21,366 nt of DNA from a virus, in IMG/VR virus record IMGVR_UViG_3300042731_005296, positions 1 to 21,366 of that record. The stretch is one strand, 5' to 3'. Below, piece by piece: positions 1 through 9,263 of this stretch. Position numbers and translations under genes: made by a program. Below the pieces are notes generated by a model. It was given only the letters and a program-made list of their open reading frames with translations. It did not search any database and had not been told where the DNA came from. Numbering within the stretch: position 1 is the stretch's first letter; each line of letters begins with the position of its first letter.

Positions 1-2213
1 TTGATAGAAATATTTTTTCCTAAACTGATATCATCGACGCTATCAGAGACCGTACTAGAATCTGTTTTTCCTTGTGGGGTAAACGAAATTTCTGGTGCGT
101 CTGAACTTGTTGCAGTATCAAATAACTCAAAGATATGACCAATAACTAAGCTTTCTGAAGCGGTTAATGTATCAGTAAATCCATCAACAACACCTCTTAT
201 ATAAGTTACCGCAATATCTGTTTGTCTGTCAAGCGAATCTGTAGCAGATACCGTGTCAGTCAATCCTTTGGTGAAAGATTTTTCATCCGACTCAGATGCG
301 GTCACAGTTTCAGTTTTTACTAAATCTGCCTGTAATATCGGTCTAGGATTAGAGACCGTTACTGTCTCGGTAAGTGGTTTAGTATAGGATATAAAACCAA
401 GACTAGTTGTTCCAATTGCAGGTGCAAATACAGAAACACCATGCGTAAGAATTTTTGTAACATCGGTTTCGGTTTTTCTGACACCAATATTACTTTCAAA
501 GTCTAGTTTTGTCTTTAAATTAATATCTCCAAAGAAAGCCAATCCAGCGGGGTGTACTGTTTCTTTCAGTGCATGATCCCACAAGGGCTTTGACATACCA
601 GACTTGATAATGTAAGAATATGCTTGATAGCGATTATTGTCTTGCAACACATTTACATCTGACAGGAAGCCTCTTTCGTTTAGATACATTCCAGGTGGCT
701 GGAAGAAGTATCCTGTTGTAAGAGTAAATGATACAATTTCGTTGCTTGGGCTTGATATACTAATCGTTGTCGTTACGTTAAAGAAGTTAGAACCACAGTT
801 CAGCACTTCAAAGGAAGTTGGAACTCCAGCAGAGCTTACTTCTTTTACTCGTATGACCGCATTGTTAATACCACCAATGAACACATAGTCTTCACTAAAA
901 TAATCCGTGGCGTATCCTAAGTTATCTGTACCCGCTTCATTAATCGTATATAATTGCCCAACATCAAAACCAGCATCAGATGCAGAGCCAGCGTATGTAA
1001 TATTACTGATAGATTTTAATACTCGACCCAAGTACGCATACTTTGGTGCGGTAAGAACATCTTCACCTTCCATTGTAATATACGTTCGAATTGGATCAAC
1101 ATTCAAGACAATTTCTGGTGCTGTATATCCAGAGCCACCGTCTACAATAACGACTTCGCTCAATTCACCATCTTCTACTCGCAAAGAAAGGTCTGCTTCC
1201 GTTGTGTACGTAGAGTTGGTTAACACGTAGTCGGGAGATGCAAGATATTCTGCTCCCCCGTTTGTGATTGGCACAGATGTTATAGCGCCGTTGCCATCAA
1301 CGGTAATGTTGCCAAACACCGCACCACCACCTGGGCCTGAAATTGTGGTCACAGACTGAGAGACAAAATCGAAACCTACGTCATATGTTCTTGGGAATAG
1401 ATATGCAATTCTAGATACAGTTTTTACTACGGCACGAATACTTTTTATAAAAGTTGCAGTTCCAATTGTTTCATAATAGTTAATACTAACACGTCTTCCA
1501 ATCAAGTCTAGTGGGCTGTATCCGTCATCCGCTTCAACAACACGAATAACCTTTGTTTCATCCCAATGACCACCAGACGCAATAAGAAGTTTGTCTTGTG
1601 GTTTCTCTACTTCTACATCTTCGCCATAAACAGATCTAAAGAAAGCTTGTACTGCCGCAACAGTACCTTTTGCCTCATAGATGTCTCGGATGCGCTGATA
1701 GAACAGTTCTTTGTCTGCAACTACTTTGCGAGGAAAGTCTGCCGCAAGATGACGAATCCAGTTGTCTTGATACGTACCATCAATCCCCAAATGAGGATGT
1801 AACATTTCTCCATATTCTTCATCAATGAATTGATAATAAGTTTCTAAAAACTTTTGAAACTTTGGAAAATTGTTTTGAACGTGTTCGGGTAATCTATCAG
1901 AAACAAAAAGTTTTTCTTTTGTCTTGAACTCTTCATATGTGCTAGATGCAGAGTCTAAAACGACTGCCAATTGAACATTTGAACCCCCGCCACCAGTGAC
2001 CGTGACAGTAGGTACTGATTTATATCCATCTCCAATATTTGTAACCGTGACGCGAACAATAGATCCATTGAATATCTCTGCTTCTGCGGTTGCGCCAGTG
2101 CCTCCACCGCCCGTAATGGTCAGTGTTGGAGTAGTAGTAAATCCACTACCACCATTTACAATGGTAATGCTTTCTACGTAATAGTGCGTCCTTTTTGGAA
2201 CATAATGCGCCAT
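1..2213 (-). CDS. Baseplate wedge-type structural protein (gp7-like candidate), 3' end beyond window
   Basis: An open frame of 737 codons runs from an ATG at 2213 off the left edge with no stop. The ATG shares its A with the gp6 stop (TAATG), so translation is probably coupled. Residues about 12-85 hold two Gly-rich beta repeats (GGSGF and GDGY, each followed by a TVTVTGGGG-like strand). Residues about 85-210 are helical and carry the pattern FPKFQKFLETYY and later IRDIYEAKGT..FFRSVYGE, which I associate with large T4-like baseplate or fibre-network proteins. Another GGSGY repeat lies near 350-365. From about residue 610 the chain becomes a run of Ser/Thr/Asp motifs (TETVTVSN, TETVTASES, TDTVSATDS, TDTLTASES, SSTVSDS). 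The place downstream of gp6 is where T4 has gp7, but I assign by position and style only. It is a virion structural protein with good confidence; gp7 itself is uncertain. Confidence 0.7.
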   Translation of the reverse strand, partial: MAHYVPKRTHYYVESITIVNGGSGFTTTPTLTITGGGGTGATAEAEIFNGSIVRVTVTNIGDGYKSVPTVTVTGGGGSNVQLAVVLDSASSTYEEFKTKEKLFVSDRLPEHVQNNFPKFQKFLETYYQFIDEEYGEMLHPHLGIDGTYQDNWIRHLAADFPRKVVADKELFYQRIRDIYEAKGTVAAVQAFFRSVYGEDVEVEKPQDKLLIASGGHWDETKVIRVVEADDGYSPLDLIGRRVSINYYETIGTATFIKSIRAVVKTVSRIAYLFPRTYDVGFDFVSQSVTTISGPGGGAVFGNITVDGNGAITSVPITNGGAEYLASPDYVLTNSTYTTEADLSLRVEDGELSEVVIVDGGSGYTAPEIVLNVDPIRTYITMEGEDVLTAPKYAYLGRVLKSISNITYAGSASDAGFDVGQLYTINEAGTDNLGYATDYFSEDYVFIGGINNAVIRVKEVSSAGVPTSFEVLNCGSNFFNVTTTISISSPSNEIVSFTLTTGYFFQPPGMYLNERGFLSDVNVLQDNNRYQAYSYIIKSGMSKPLWDHALKETVHPAGLAFFGDINLKTKLDFESNIGVRKTETDVTKILTHGVSVFAPAIGTTSLGFISYTKPLTETVTVSNPRPILQADLVKTETVTASESDEKSFTKGLTDTVSATDSLDRQTDIAVTYIRGVVDGFTDTLTASESLVIGHIFELFDTATSSDAPEISFTPQGKTDSSTVSDSVDDISLGKNISI

Positions 2214-4126
2214 TACAATTCTGGATCTCTAGGTAGCATTGTTACATCAATTCCAATCTTACTTCCAGTGTCAGCGTTTTTCACAGTGTCATTCTTTGTT
2301 AAAATCAAATTCGATGATGGTTGTGCATAAACCGCGCCAGTGCTGGCTTGTGTTCTACTTGTCAAAATTTTACTCTCAACATTCTGAGAGTTGTCATGAA
2401 GTTCCGCATTGAATCGCAAAACTTCATCCGTGGAATACAATTGAATTACTTTTAAGCCACTTATATCTACTTTACCTGTGTCGTAGTTTATGTATCCGTA
2501 GCCTTGGTTTATCTGAACACCGTCTGAAGCTCTCTTGGCATATAATGATCCTTCACCAGTATAAAGAGGCGGCACTACTCCAGGGTTTGGGACATCGCAC
2601 AAATATGCTTTAACTTGCTGTCCCGTAGCAGTCTCAAGCAAAAAGTTAGAACTTTTAAAATATCTGGGCTGAAGTTTTGCATTAAAGTTAAAAGCGTAAT
2701 TTTCGTTTATGCCCAGCGTGGGTGTAATTCTTCGCTGTAAGTTTGGAGAAATTGAAATAGAAAGAATTGAATTTGAAACTGATTTGATAGCATCATGCAC
2801 TTGCGTTATGTAAAAACTTCTTCCAAGTACATTCAAGTTATTAACGAAATAATTATCAATTGCAGTTCTAACAAGACCTTCAAGGCCAGCCGCAGTTTGC
2901 ACCGTCCTTGTTGCATCATAAGTTACTCTTACATCCAAACCAAGGTACGCATATTCTGGATCAACAAATTCTGGGATGACCGAAATTGGTGCTTTAGGAG
3001 TTATAACATTGTCAATGATTAAATTCTTATCTGCCAAAGTAATAATTGAATTTTCTCTGGGTTGAAGAGATATGAAAACCTTACCGTAGATTGGTGGATC
3101 ATTATCCTCTCCACCCCAAACAGCAACAGACTGAATAGCGGCATTACTATTTTTAATCAGAAACTCATAGTCTTTCGCTGTTACCGCCCTGTTTTTTGTT
3201 GAATTGAATAGGGGGGCGCTTCTTTTGACAGAATCCACAGTTTCTTGATCAACACCACCAAAAGCGGCAGTAGTGACTGTGGTGTTAATGGTTTCTCCCG
3301 CTCCTGTAATCTGATTACTACAAACAAATGAAGTTGCTCTGTTTGCAACCTTACCGCTTGATACTACATAGTCAACAATAATTACGTTGTTGTTGGTCAA
3401 CTTTCTACCGTTTACATCATCTCCAAATCTAATTTCATAAAGACCATCTACGCTTTCTGTGACATAGTATGCTTTTGTGGTCGAGTTGACTTCCAAGATG
3501 CTGTCATACTGAGTCCACGTATCAATATTAGCAGAAGAAGGATTCTCTTGGACACGAACTCTAATACTGGTTGTATCAACATTTTCATTTGGAATGAGAA
3601 AGGGTCCAGACAGGGAAGTGTTATCAGCAATAAAAGAGTTTTCTAATCGTGTTCCTTCTAACAACTCTACTTCTGGAAAAATAAATTGTGAGACACCATT
3701 GATGTTTTGCAAAGATGCAGTATATTCTTTCTTTGGAACAAAGGTAAAAGATCCATCTGCATTAGAACTTGAAAATTTTACATCTCTTGTGATTGTCGCC
3801 GTTTGTCCTAAAAATCCCGCTGGGGGTAGAATTGTCATAGAAACGATGCCACACGCACTTCGCCTACTTCTTGGTAGATAACCCAATGTTTGTGCAAGTG
3901 AAACAACTGACTGTCTTTTAATAGCAGTATCAAGAAAAGACTCATTAGCTAATAGATGCGTAAGAATCGCATTGTAGTGGGTGTTGTAGGCAAGAACGTC
4001 AAGCAACGTGTCAAGTGCGGAACCCGAAAAGTTGTAGTCTGCAAAATCATCAGAGCCTTGCAGATACGTTTTTAAATTTGTTTTGATCTGTTCGAAATCT
4101 AATTCATTGACATTAAGTATTGCCAT
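2213..4126 (-). CDS. 6: Baseplate wedge protein gp6
   Basis: This is a homologue of T4 gp6, the wedge protein that forms the inner iris of the baseplate and holds wedges together around the hub. It has 637 residues against 660 in T4. The N-terminal 95 residues are the most telling: ELDFEQIKTNLKTYL, then SGSALDTLLDVLAYNTHYNA, then LDTAIKRQSVVSLAQTLGY, the usual start of gp6 proteins. The middle (about 180-370) fits a baseplate J-like domain, with RAVTAKDYEFLI around residue 320. The start at 4126 is supported by AAGG seven bases upstream, inside the end of gp25. Its stop overlaps the next ATG by one base. It follows gp25, its normal structural neighbour, in one operon. Confidence 0.93.
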   Translation of the reverse strand: MAILNVNELDFEQIKTNLKTYLQGSDDFADYNFSGSALDTLLDVLAYNTHYNAILTHLLANESFLDTAIKRQSVVSLAQTLGYLPRSRRSACGIVSMTILPPAGFLGQTATITRDVKFSSSNADGSFTFVPKKEYTASLQNINGVSQFIFPEVELLEGTRLENSFIADNTSLSGPFLIPNENVDTTSIRVRVQENPSSANIDTWTQYDSILEVNSTTKAYYVTESVDGLYEIRFGDDVNGRKLTNNNVIIVDYVVSSGKVANRATSFVCSNQITGAGETINTTVTTAAFGGVDQETVDSVKRSAPLFNSTKNRAVTAKDYEFLIKNSNAAIQSVAVWGGEDNDPPIYGKVFISLQPRENSIITLADKNLIIDNVITPKAPISVIPEFVDPEYAYLGLDVRVTYDATRTVQTAAGLEGLVRTAIDNYFVNNLNVLGRSFYITQVHDAIKSVSNSILSISISPNLQRRITPTLGINENYAFNFNAKLQPRYFKSSNFLLETATGQQVKAYLCDVPNPGVVPPLYTGEGSLYAKRASDGVQINQGYGYINYDTGKVDISGLKVIQLYSTDEVLRFNAELHDNSQNVESKILTSRTQASTGAVYAQPSSNLILTKNDTVKNADTGSKIGIDVTMLPRDPEL

Positions 4127-4130
4127 GAGT

Positions 4131-4532
4131 CTACCTTAATTTTTTTATTAGCTGTGTTAAGTCCTGTGGTTCTTCAATTCCTATGACATGAAAGAATATT
4201 TGAATCTTCAAGGTCTGCTCATTTTCAAAAGTTGCACTTACTAAGTCAACCTTTACTCTTGGCTCATATCTGACTACTGCCTGTTCTACAGATTTTTCAA
4301 CAGCAATCAAAGTTAGCTCATCTGCTGGCTCAAACAAAAGACCGCCAATTGGAGTTCCAAAATCTGGCTTAAAGGGTCTCTCGTAGTAATTCGTTAAAAG
4401 AATATTCCTTAGAGATTGTTTGACAGCATTTACATCATATTTTTTTGCAACATCACCAGACACCGCACTTTGAGAAAAAGCAAGGTCTAGATCTTTGTAT
4501 ATTCTACTTAGTTTTAATCTTTCGGTAGCCAT
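4131..4532 (-). CDS. 25: Baseplate wedge protein gp25 (lysozyme-like sheath-initiator fold family)
   Basis: The 133-residue protein matches T4 gp25 (132 residues), the wedge component that nucleates sheath assembly and is shared with contractile injection systems. Visible hallmarks are the N-terminal RIYKDLDLAF segment, the central ERPFKPDFG..IGGLLFEP block (residues 51-69) and the C-terminal IQIFFHVIG strand. Despite the family's old 'lysozyme' label, no muralytic activity is expected. The ATG at 4532 has no Shine-Dalgarno sequence; instead an exact T4 late-promoter octamer ends five bases before it. It lies just upstream of gp6, as expected for wedge partners. Confidence 0.93.
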   Translation of the reverse strand: MATERLKLSRIYKDLDLAFSQSAVSGDVAKKYDVNAVKQSLRNILLTNYYERPFKPDFGTPIGGLLFEPADELTLIAVEKSVEQAVVRYEPRVKVDLVSATFENEQTLKIQIFFHVIGIEEPQDLTQLIKKLR

Positions 4533-4537
4533 GATAG

Positions 4538-4545
4538 TATTTATA
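4538..4545 (-). promoter_or_regulatory. T4-type late promoter octamer directly upstream of gp25
   Basis: The minus strand reads TATAAATA here, the T4 late consensus recognised by the gp55 sigma-like factor, normally spanning about -13 to -6. The predicted +1 is 4532, the A of the gp25 ATG. It sits in the short gap between the 248-aa gene and gp25, so it is not forced by coding sequence. Confidence 0.6.
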
Positions 4546-4550
4546 AGAGT

Positions 4551-5297
4551 TTACAATAAAATGTTGTATTTTCGTATATTACTTTCATCTTCCTCAAAAT
4601 ACAATGGGGCATTTTCATCGTGATAAGAATTATTTTTTCTTGTTTGTATTATCTTGTCTTTTAGAGTATTTTCCCATGAGATTGAATTCTTTTGCGGTTC
4701 AAGACCATCGATATCGTAAACAGCAGAATCCGTGTTAGCCTTGGCCCAATCACGGGTGAAAAATCCTATATCATAGCCATCCAAAAGATACGGAGAGTAG
4801 AGAGCAGACCCAACAGTAACAATATCATTGGCGTATTGTTGAAAATAATTTTCAAATTTTGGCTTAAATGCCACCTCTGCAAAACTAAATCCACCAGAAC
4901 CTTTTGCTATTTCTGCATCCTTAAACTTCTTTGTTATATAAGCATATCCAACACGAGACACAAGCGTTCGGTCTGGGTACACTATAGCAAAACCAGACGT
5001 ACCCATAGCGTCATTGAGAGTTTTATATTTGGAAGAATATAAAATTAGATTATCATATTCAAAAGTTTTTGGTATTTGCCAAAGTCTGGGATTTTGTAAG
5101 AACAATAAAAATTTTAGATATTCGCTAACCTGTTTTTTCCACAAGGCATAGTTTTTATTTTTCTTTCCATTTTCCAAAAACTCTTTGGGTGCGATTTGTG
5201 GTAGCGCAGGTGGATACCTACCTCGCTGAGAAGCATATTTTTTTTCATGCGCCTCCCAATATTGAGGCTTCATAAAAGGTGGTAATTTAGACGCCAT
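4551..5297 (-). CDS. Unassigned baseplate-operon protein (248 aa)
   Basis: I do not recognise a family. The protein is soluble, rich in aromatic and lysine residues, with a Pro/Tyr-rich N-terminus (LPPFMKPQYWEAHEKKYAS, then RGRYPPALP) and an acidic C-terminus (FEEDESNIRKYNILL). No signal peptide, membrane segment or catalytic motif is visible. The frame could begin at a TTG at 5303, but the ATG at 5297 lies two bases after the stop of the upstream 784-aa gene and is the simpler coupled start; neither has a good ribosome site. Its place between the 784-aa structural protein and gp25 argues for a baseplate or tail component. Confidence 0.75.
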   Translation of the reverse strand: MASKLPPFMKPQYWEAHEKKYASQRGRYPPALPQIAPKEFLENGKKNKNYALWKKQVSEYLKFLLFLQNPRLWQIPKTFEYDNLILYSSKYKTLNDAMGTSGFAIVYPDRTLVSRVGYAYITKKFKDAEIAKGSGGFSFAEVAFKPKFENYFQQYANDIVTVGSALYSPYLLDGYDIGFFTRDWAKANTDSAVYDIDGLEPQKNSISWENTLKDKIIQTRKNNSYHDENAPLYFEEDESNIRKYNILL

Positions 5298-5299
5298 AA

Positions 5300-7654
5300 T
5301 CAATAATCACTATTCTGACTTGCTGAAAAATAGAGACGCACTCCTACACCCAGTTGTGCATTTATGGCTGGGTCATAATCATTAAGTTCCTGTTCTATTT
5401 CGTTGAAGCCGTTTACGAGAGCATTATAGAAACCCCCAGCGGATGGCGCTATTTCAAATTCAATTCTTGGTCCTTGACCTAATGGGTCAATGGGTTTAGT
5501 TGTTCCACCTACAATTTTCATCGAAACACCATTCCTGAATTTCCCGTTTGAATCAAACAGATCTCCTCCATAATAGAGAGAACCACTTCCTGTTCCCGCT
5601 TTGTATCTTTGTAGGTACAAACTTTTTAGATAAACAAGCATCGTTGAATACCCATAGTCTGCTCCCTTGTTAATCTCCAGCATATAACCACTATTAGCAT
5701 TTATGAAAGCAGAAGGATCAAAATCGAACCCTAACTGGATCATTAGATTACCATTTGTTTTATAATACATAGCGACAAGAGTCCAATTTGCTGTGCCTGC
5801 CTCTATTCTCTCTGAGCCATTAGGTCTTTGTAGCTCAAACATGCTACTGTTTGACTGATTCCAATCTACACTATTATGTCCATAACCCACACCAATTACT
5901 TTGGTTTCTGCGCCATCATTAATATTGTCTTGTTGAATATAATTAATGAGGGCGGGTGCAAGCTCGGGTCCAGAATACTTAATGACGGGCATAAGTCTAA
6001 CATTCGCCCAACCTGTATCGCCCCAAGAAGGCCACAAAAAATAGATACTTGTAAAATCTGTTCTTGTTGCTGTACTGGTATCTGGCTCCCAATCATCATC
6101 ATACTGTGTCCAATCAACAGCACCAGTACCGCCACCGTCAAGATCTGCCCAATCTGGTCTGGTTCCTGTTTCTTCTTCAATGAGATCGGCAATCTTGTCC
6201 ATCACAGACGGTTCGCCAGCAACGTCCTCGCCAGCGACAGCAACCCCAGAAAAGGTTGGTTGCGTAATAACGTTGGTAATCGTGGCACCCGCTTGACTAG
6301 AATTGTTTTCATAATTTGTCCCAATTTCTGGAAAGGTTAAATTATAATTATCAGCAGGTAGAAGTCTTTTAAATAGGCCAGATTCTAACTTAAATTCTGG
6401 AATCTCTGTATACCCATTGCCAACATCAATAAGGAAAGCGTGAAGGACTTTGTAGCTGTATGCTGAACCCAATGCGGCGTCTCTTTGCAGATAACACATT
6501 GCTGTTGCAGTTCTTTTTGATGTTGAAGACACTGTTGGAGAAGAAACAAGCAATTGATACCACCCAGCGGCCTGATCAAGCGTATGAGTTTCCTGACCAT
6601 CGGTTCCTGGGTCGCCATCTATCTCATTAGGGACAGCTTCTATGTGTCCTGCATTTGTTATAGTCATCGCCCATTTTCCGCTTCTGTGTTCCAAAAGTTC
6701 CGTATAATTTTGCGGCTGATAACTTGGGTCTGCTTCCATATACAAAGTACCCGCTGGCAAAGCAGGCTCACCCGTATCATCTGGGGGATCAAGACGGTCT
6801 TCATTTGACTTGACCGTAGTCACAAGCTCTGAGATTGATTTGGTTTTTACATCGCTAGAAGAAAAATCAGTGAGATCAGCAATAAAATCTGCCGCTTTAT
6901 TGTAAGATGATGTTAGGTTTGTAATCTCTTTGGAGAGCAAATTTTTTGCCGTTCCAGAGGGAAGCATGTTTTTGACGCTATTGATAACATCGCTAGAAGG
7001 ATCACCACCAACAAGTAATCGTAGGCTTGCTGGTGCTGTTAGCATCTTATCTACTTGCAACAACTTTGATTGAGCATTTGCAACAACATCATTTGCAGTG
7101 TCAAGAATATCATTAATACCAATTTCGGGGAATTCTATCGGCAGTGCTTTTTCTAGAGAACTTCCATCTGGTAGTATGGAAACATTTGGCAAAATATCAC
7201 ACAACATCTTTGGTGTAATGTCACCAGTTTGTAAAACATCTACAAGCTTCGTTAAATCAATTCCATACTCAGTCATTTTTTCTGCATATTTTCCTTGCAA
7301 CAAATCCATATCATCTGCAAACTTGAGAAGGGCGGCGGTTTTTTCTAATGGGTCCAAACCTGGTTGACTCAAAACATTTTCTAATGTTTTTACTTTGTCA
7401 AACACCTCATCCAATAAAGAGGGGGGAGAAATACCAGACACCGTTGAAGAAAACGCATCAGCCTTTACCATCAAGCCAGTGTTTTGAGCAATCATAGTAC
7501 TTGCAACATTGCCAACCAGACTAGCAAGGGTTGACGCATCTGCGTTTTGAAGTTGTGTCGCCAGCGTTTGCGCTTGTACACCCAATGCTTCTACCTCATC
7601 AAAGAGTGCACCGAGTTCTTCGCCTAATCCGCATGGAGATGGTATCTTACTCAT
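5300..7654 (-). CDS. Large unassigned tail/baseplate structural protein (784 aa)
   Basis: The product has two distinct parts. Residues 1 to about 285 are helical and Leu/Ala/Asp-rich (for example LGVQAQTLATQLQNADAST), with features of a virion scaffold or attachment domain. From about 290 to the end it is beta-rich, with many Trp, Tyr, Gly and Asn residues, an acidic Asp/Gly/Trp stretch near 515-545, and a 560-700 segment whose strand pattern could be a jelly-roll or lectin-like fold (inference only). A C-terminal block near 735-784 (RIEFEIAPSAGGFYNALVNG) closes the chain. The ATG shares its A with the PAAR stop (TAATG), with GGTAGG just upstream. Directly after the spike and tip genes, it is probably a baseplate-associated or receptor-facing protein. 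Confidence 0.8.
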   Translation of the reverse strand: MSKIPSPCGLGEELGALFDEVEALGVQAQTLATQLQNADASTLASLVGNVASTMIAQNTGLMVKADAFSSTVSGISPPSLLDEVFDKVKTLENVLSQPGLDPLEKTAALLKFADDMDLLQGKYAEKMTEYGIDLTKLVDVLQTGDITPKMLCDILPNVSILPDGSSLEKALPIEFPEIGINDILDTANDVVANAQSKLLQVDKMLTAPASLRLLVGGDPSSDVINSVKNMLPSGTAKNLLSKEITNLTSSYNKAADFIADLTDFSSSDVKTKSISELVTTVKSNEDRLDPPDDTGEPALPAGTLYMEADPSYQPQNYTELLEHRSGKWAMTITNAGHIEAVPNEIDGDPGTDGQETHTLDQAAGWYQLLVSSPTVSSTSKRTATAMCYLQRDAALGSAYSYKVLHAFLIDVGNGYTEIPEFKLESGLFKRLLPADNYNLTFPEIGTNYENNSSQAGATITNVITQPTFSGVAVAGEDVAGEPSVMDKIADLIEEETGTRPDWADLDGGGTGAVDWTQYDDDWEPDTSTATRTDFTSIYFLWPSWGDTGWANVRLMPVIKYSGPELAPALINYIQQDNINDGAETKVIGVGYGHNSVDWNQSNSSMFELQRPNGSERIEAGTANWTLVAMYYKTNGNLMIQLGFDFDPSAFINANSGYMLEINKGADYGYSTMLVYLKSLYLQRYKAGTGSGSLYYGGDLFDSNGKFRNGVSMKIVGGTTKPIDPLGQGPRIEFEIAPSAGGFYNALVNGFNEIEQELNDYDPAINAQLGVGVRLYFSASQNSDY

Positions 7655-7911
7655 TATCCTACCTTAACGTTACTACTACTTGATCCCACATGGTTACAAG
7701 TCGCTTTGTCACCAGAATTAGCAACAGCTACTCCCCCGATAAAAACCTTATTTGAGCCAGCAATAATTGTTGCGCTACTGTGAGGGCTGTCACCATGACT
7801 TGTTACATCGTCACCATCAACAATGATATTTTTTCCATTTGCTTTTACTGTAGACTGACTGCTTTTAAGCGCACCACCAGCAGAATCACCTTTTCTTAAA
7901 ACGCTTGGCAT
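7654..7911 (-). CDS. 5.4: PAAR-domain spike tip protein (gp5.4-like)
   Basis: This 85-residue protein is a PAAR-family tip, the pointed zinc-binding cone that caps the gp5/VgrG spike and pierces the outer membrane (T4 gp5.4 has 97 residues). The expected ligands can be placed: H39 and H44 in SHGDSPH, C72 and H74 in TCNH, matching the three-His/one-Cys site. The central SATIIAGSNKVFIGGVAVA strand pair is typical of the family. No effector extension is present, so it looks like a plain tip. AGGA lies eight bases before the ATG. It sits eight bases after the spike gene, the normal pairing. Confidence 0.93.
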   Translation of the reverse strand: MPSVLRKGDSAGGALKSSQSTVKANGKNIIVDGDDVTSHGDSPHSSATIIAGSNKVFIGGVAVANSGDKATCNHVGSSSSNVKVG

Positions 7912-7919
7912 ATCAATTC

Positions 7920-9263
7920 CTACTTGTTCAGATCGATCTGCTTGCCTTTGATATCAACATTGTTACTTGCGCCAACAACAACATCTTTTCCAGCACCAAG
8001 AGCAATATTTTTACCAGAGGCTACAGTATACCCGTCAATTCCAATCACATTACAAGCTTTAATTACGGTCTTGGTTGCACTTCCGTTTACGGTTTCTGAA
8101 GTATCACCAGTTACTTGTGTATCTTTTTTGCCCTGTAGAATATGCAACTGATCGCCACCAATTGTTTCATGGTCCTTGCCACCAATGCGAGTGCCACGTG
8201 CACCTTCGACAATGTAAGACTGATCACCCTTGACTTCTAAAATGTGATTTCCTTCTACGTGTGTTACATGATCGCCCTTGACCGTGGTAACAAGATCACC
8301 TTCCACCTCTTGTATTGCATTTCCTTTTACATAAATTCTAGACGTACCTTGTACAGTGACATCCATATCACCTTTAACGAAAAGCTTTTTGTCTTTTACG
8401 ACAACTTCATAATCGTCGCCAACAACTTTTACAGTGCGCTTTCCATCTGCCTGTATTTCTTGATACGTACCAGACTTGTGATATGTGTGAATTCTTTCGT
8501 TGTTTGGAGTGTCATCAACTTCAAAGACATGACCGCTCTCTGTTTCTCTTACATTGTTGTAAGGATACCTAGAATTAATTGCTTCTTGATCAGTAGCGGT
8601 ATAATCACGATCACCAAAGTCATCGCCAAAGCGAGCGTTTGGCTCAGACCAATAACTCTTTGGATCACCATCCGTTCTTACGTATTCGATGGTGTCTTTC
8701 TTCGCCCTAGATATAACCTCTTGTGCAATAGCCCGTGGTATGTCTTCTAGGCGAGTGTCCTGTTTGTTAATAAAGCTGTGGTGGCTTTCTGCCGCCTCGC
8801 CTCTTGCAAGACGCGACACATCTGGTTCACCATTGCCTTGTATTGCATCATCGCCGTAGTCTGAAGCATCAGACGTTGTTCTTGGATATTTTTGAAAGGG
8901 GTCACCAAATCCTTCATCAGAACTAAATGCGGCAACCGATCCATCAAACGGAAGACCACCAATCGATCCTAAAATTATTGGTTGCTGTCCATCTTCCCCG
9001 TCTGCAAAAAAGCCCATGACAATAGAGCCTTCTACCAATCCTGTTGGTGACTCACCAATGCCGTTCATCAATGAACTTGTTGTGGGTTGAACGGGAACTG
9101 CCCACGGCAAATGCTCTGTGGGTAATATGTCCTTTCTGGGTGTGTGATAACCCATCACGCGCACCTTAACGCGACCCATTTGTGACGGATCTGATCTAGC
9201 TTCTACAACACCGATGAACCAGTAAAAATCTGGAACTTCAAAATTATTTTTTACAAGTGCCAT
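7920..9263 (-). CDS. 5: Baseplate central spike protein gp5-like, lacking the lysozyme domain
   Basis: This is the trimeric central spike, equivalent to T4 gp5 and VgrG. Residues about 12-105 form the OB-fold that binds the gp27 hub (FIGVVEARSDPSQMGRVKVR, then LPWAVPV, GSIVMGFFADGEDGQQPIILG). A polar linker spans about 110-235. From about 243 (SGHVFEVDDTPNNERIHTYH) the C-terminus is a triple-stranded beta-helix with repeated VxGD and VEG turns, as in VgrG. The length is 447 residues against 575 for T4 gp5, and the glycoside hydrolase domain that T4 carries between the OB-fold and helix is missing. GGAG lies eight bases upstream of the ATG. gp27-like is upstream and the PAAR tip downstream. 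Confidence 0.92.
   Translation of the reverse strand: MALVKNNFEVPDFYWFIGVVEARSDPSQMGRVKVRVMGYHTPRKDILPTEHLPWAVPVQPTTSSLMNGIGESPTGLVEGSIVMGFFADGEDGQQPIILGSIGGLPFDGSVAAFSSDEGFGDPFQKYPRTTSDASDYGDDAIQGNGEPDVSRLARGEAAESHHSFINKQDTRLEDIPRAIAQEVISRAKKDTIEYVRTDGDPKSYWSEPNARFGDDFGDRDYTATDQEAINSRYPYNNVRETESGHVFEVDDTPNNERIHTYHKSGTYQEIQADGKRTVKVVGDDYEVVVKDKKLFVKGDMDVTVQGTSRIYVKGNAIQEVEGDLVTTVKGDHVTHVEGNHILEVKGDQSYIVEGARGTRIGGKDHETIGGDQLHILQGKKDTQVTGDTSETVNGSATKTVIKACNVIGIDGYTVASGKNIALGAGKDVVVGASNNVDIKGKQIDLNK

Noticed and set aside
5876-6340. 154-codon plus-strand open frame within the 784-aa gene
   Set aside because: It is a shadow of a well-supported minus-strand gene, with Cys/Ile-rich composition typical of antisense translation.
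8244-8750. 168-codon plus-strand open frame opposite the gp5-like gene
   Set aside because: The product has no recognisable pattern, and the opposite strand has a clear spike protein.
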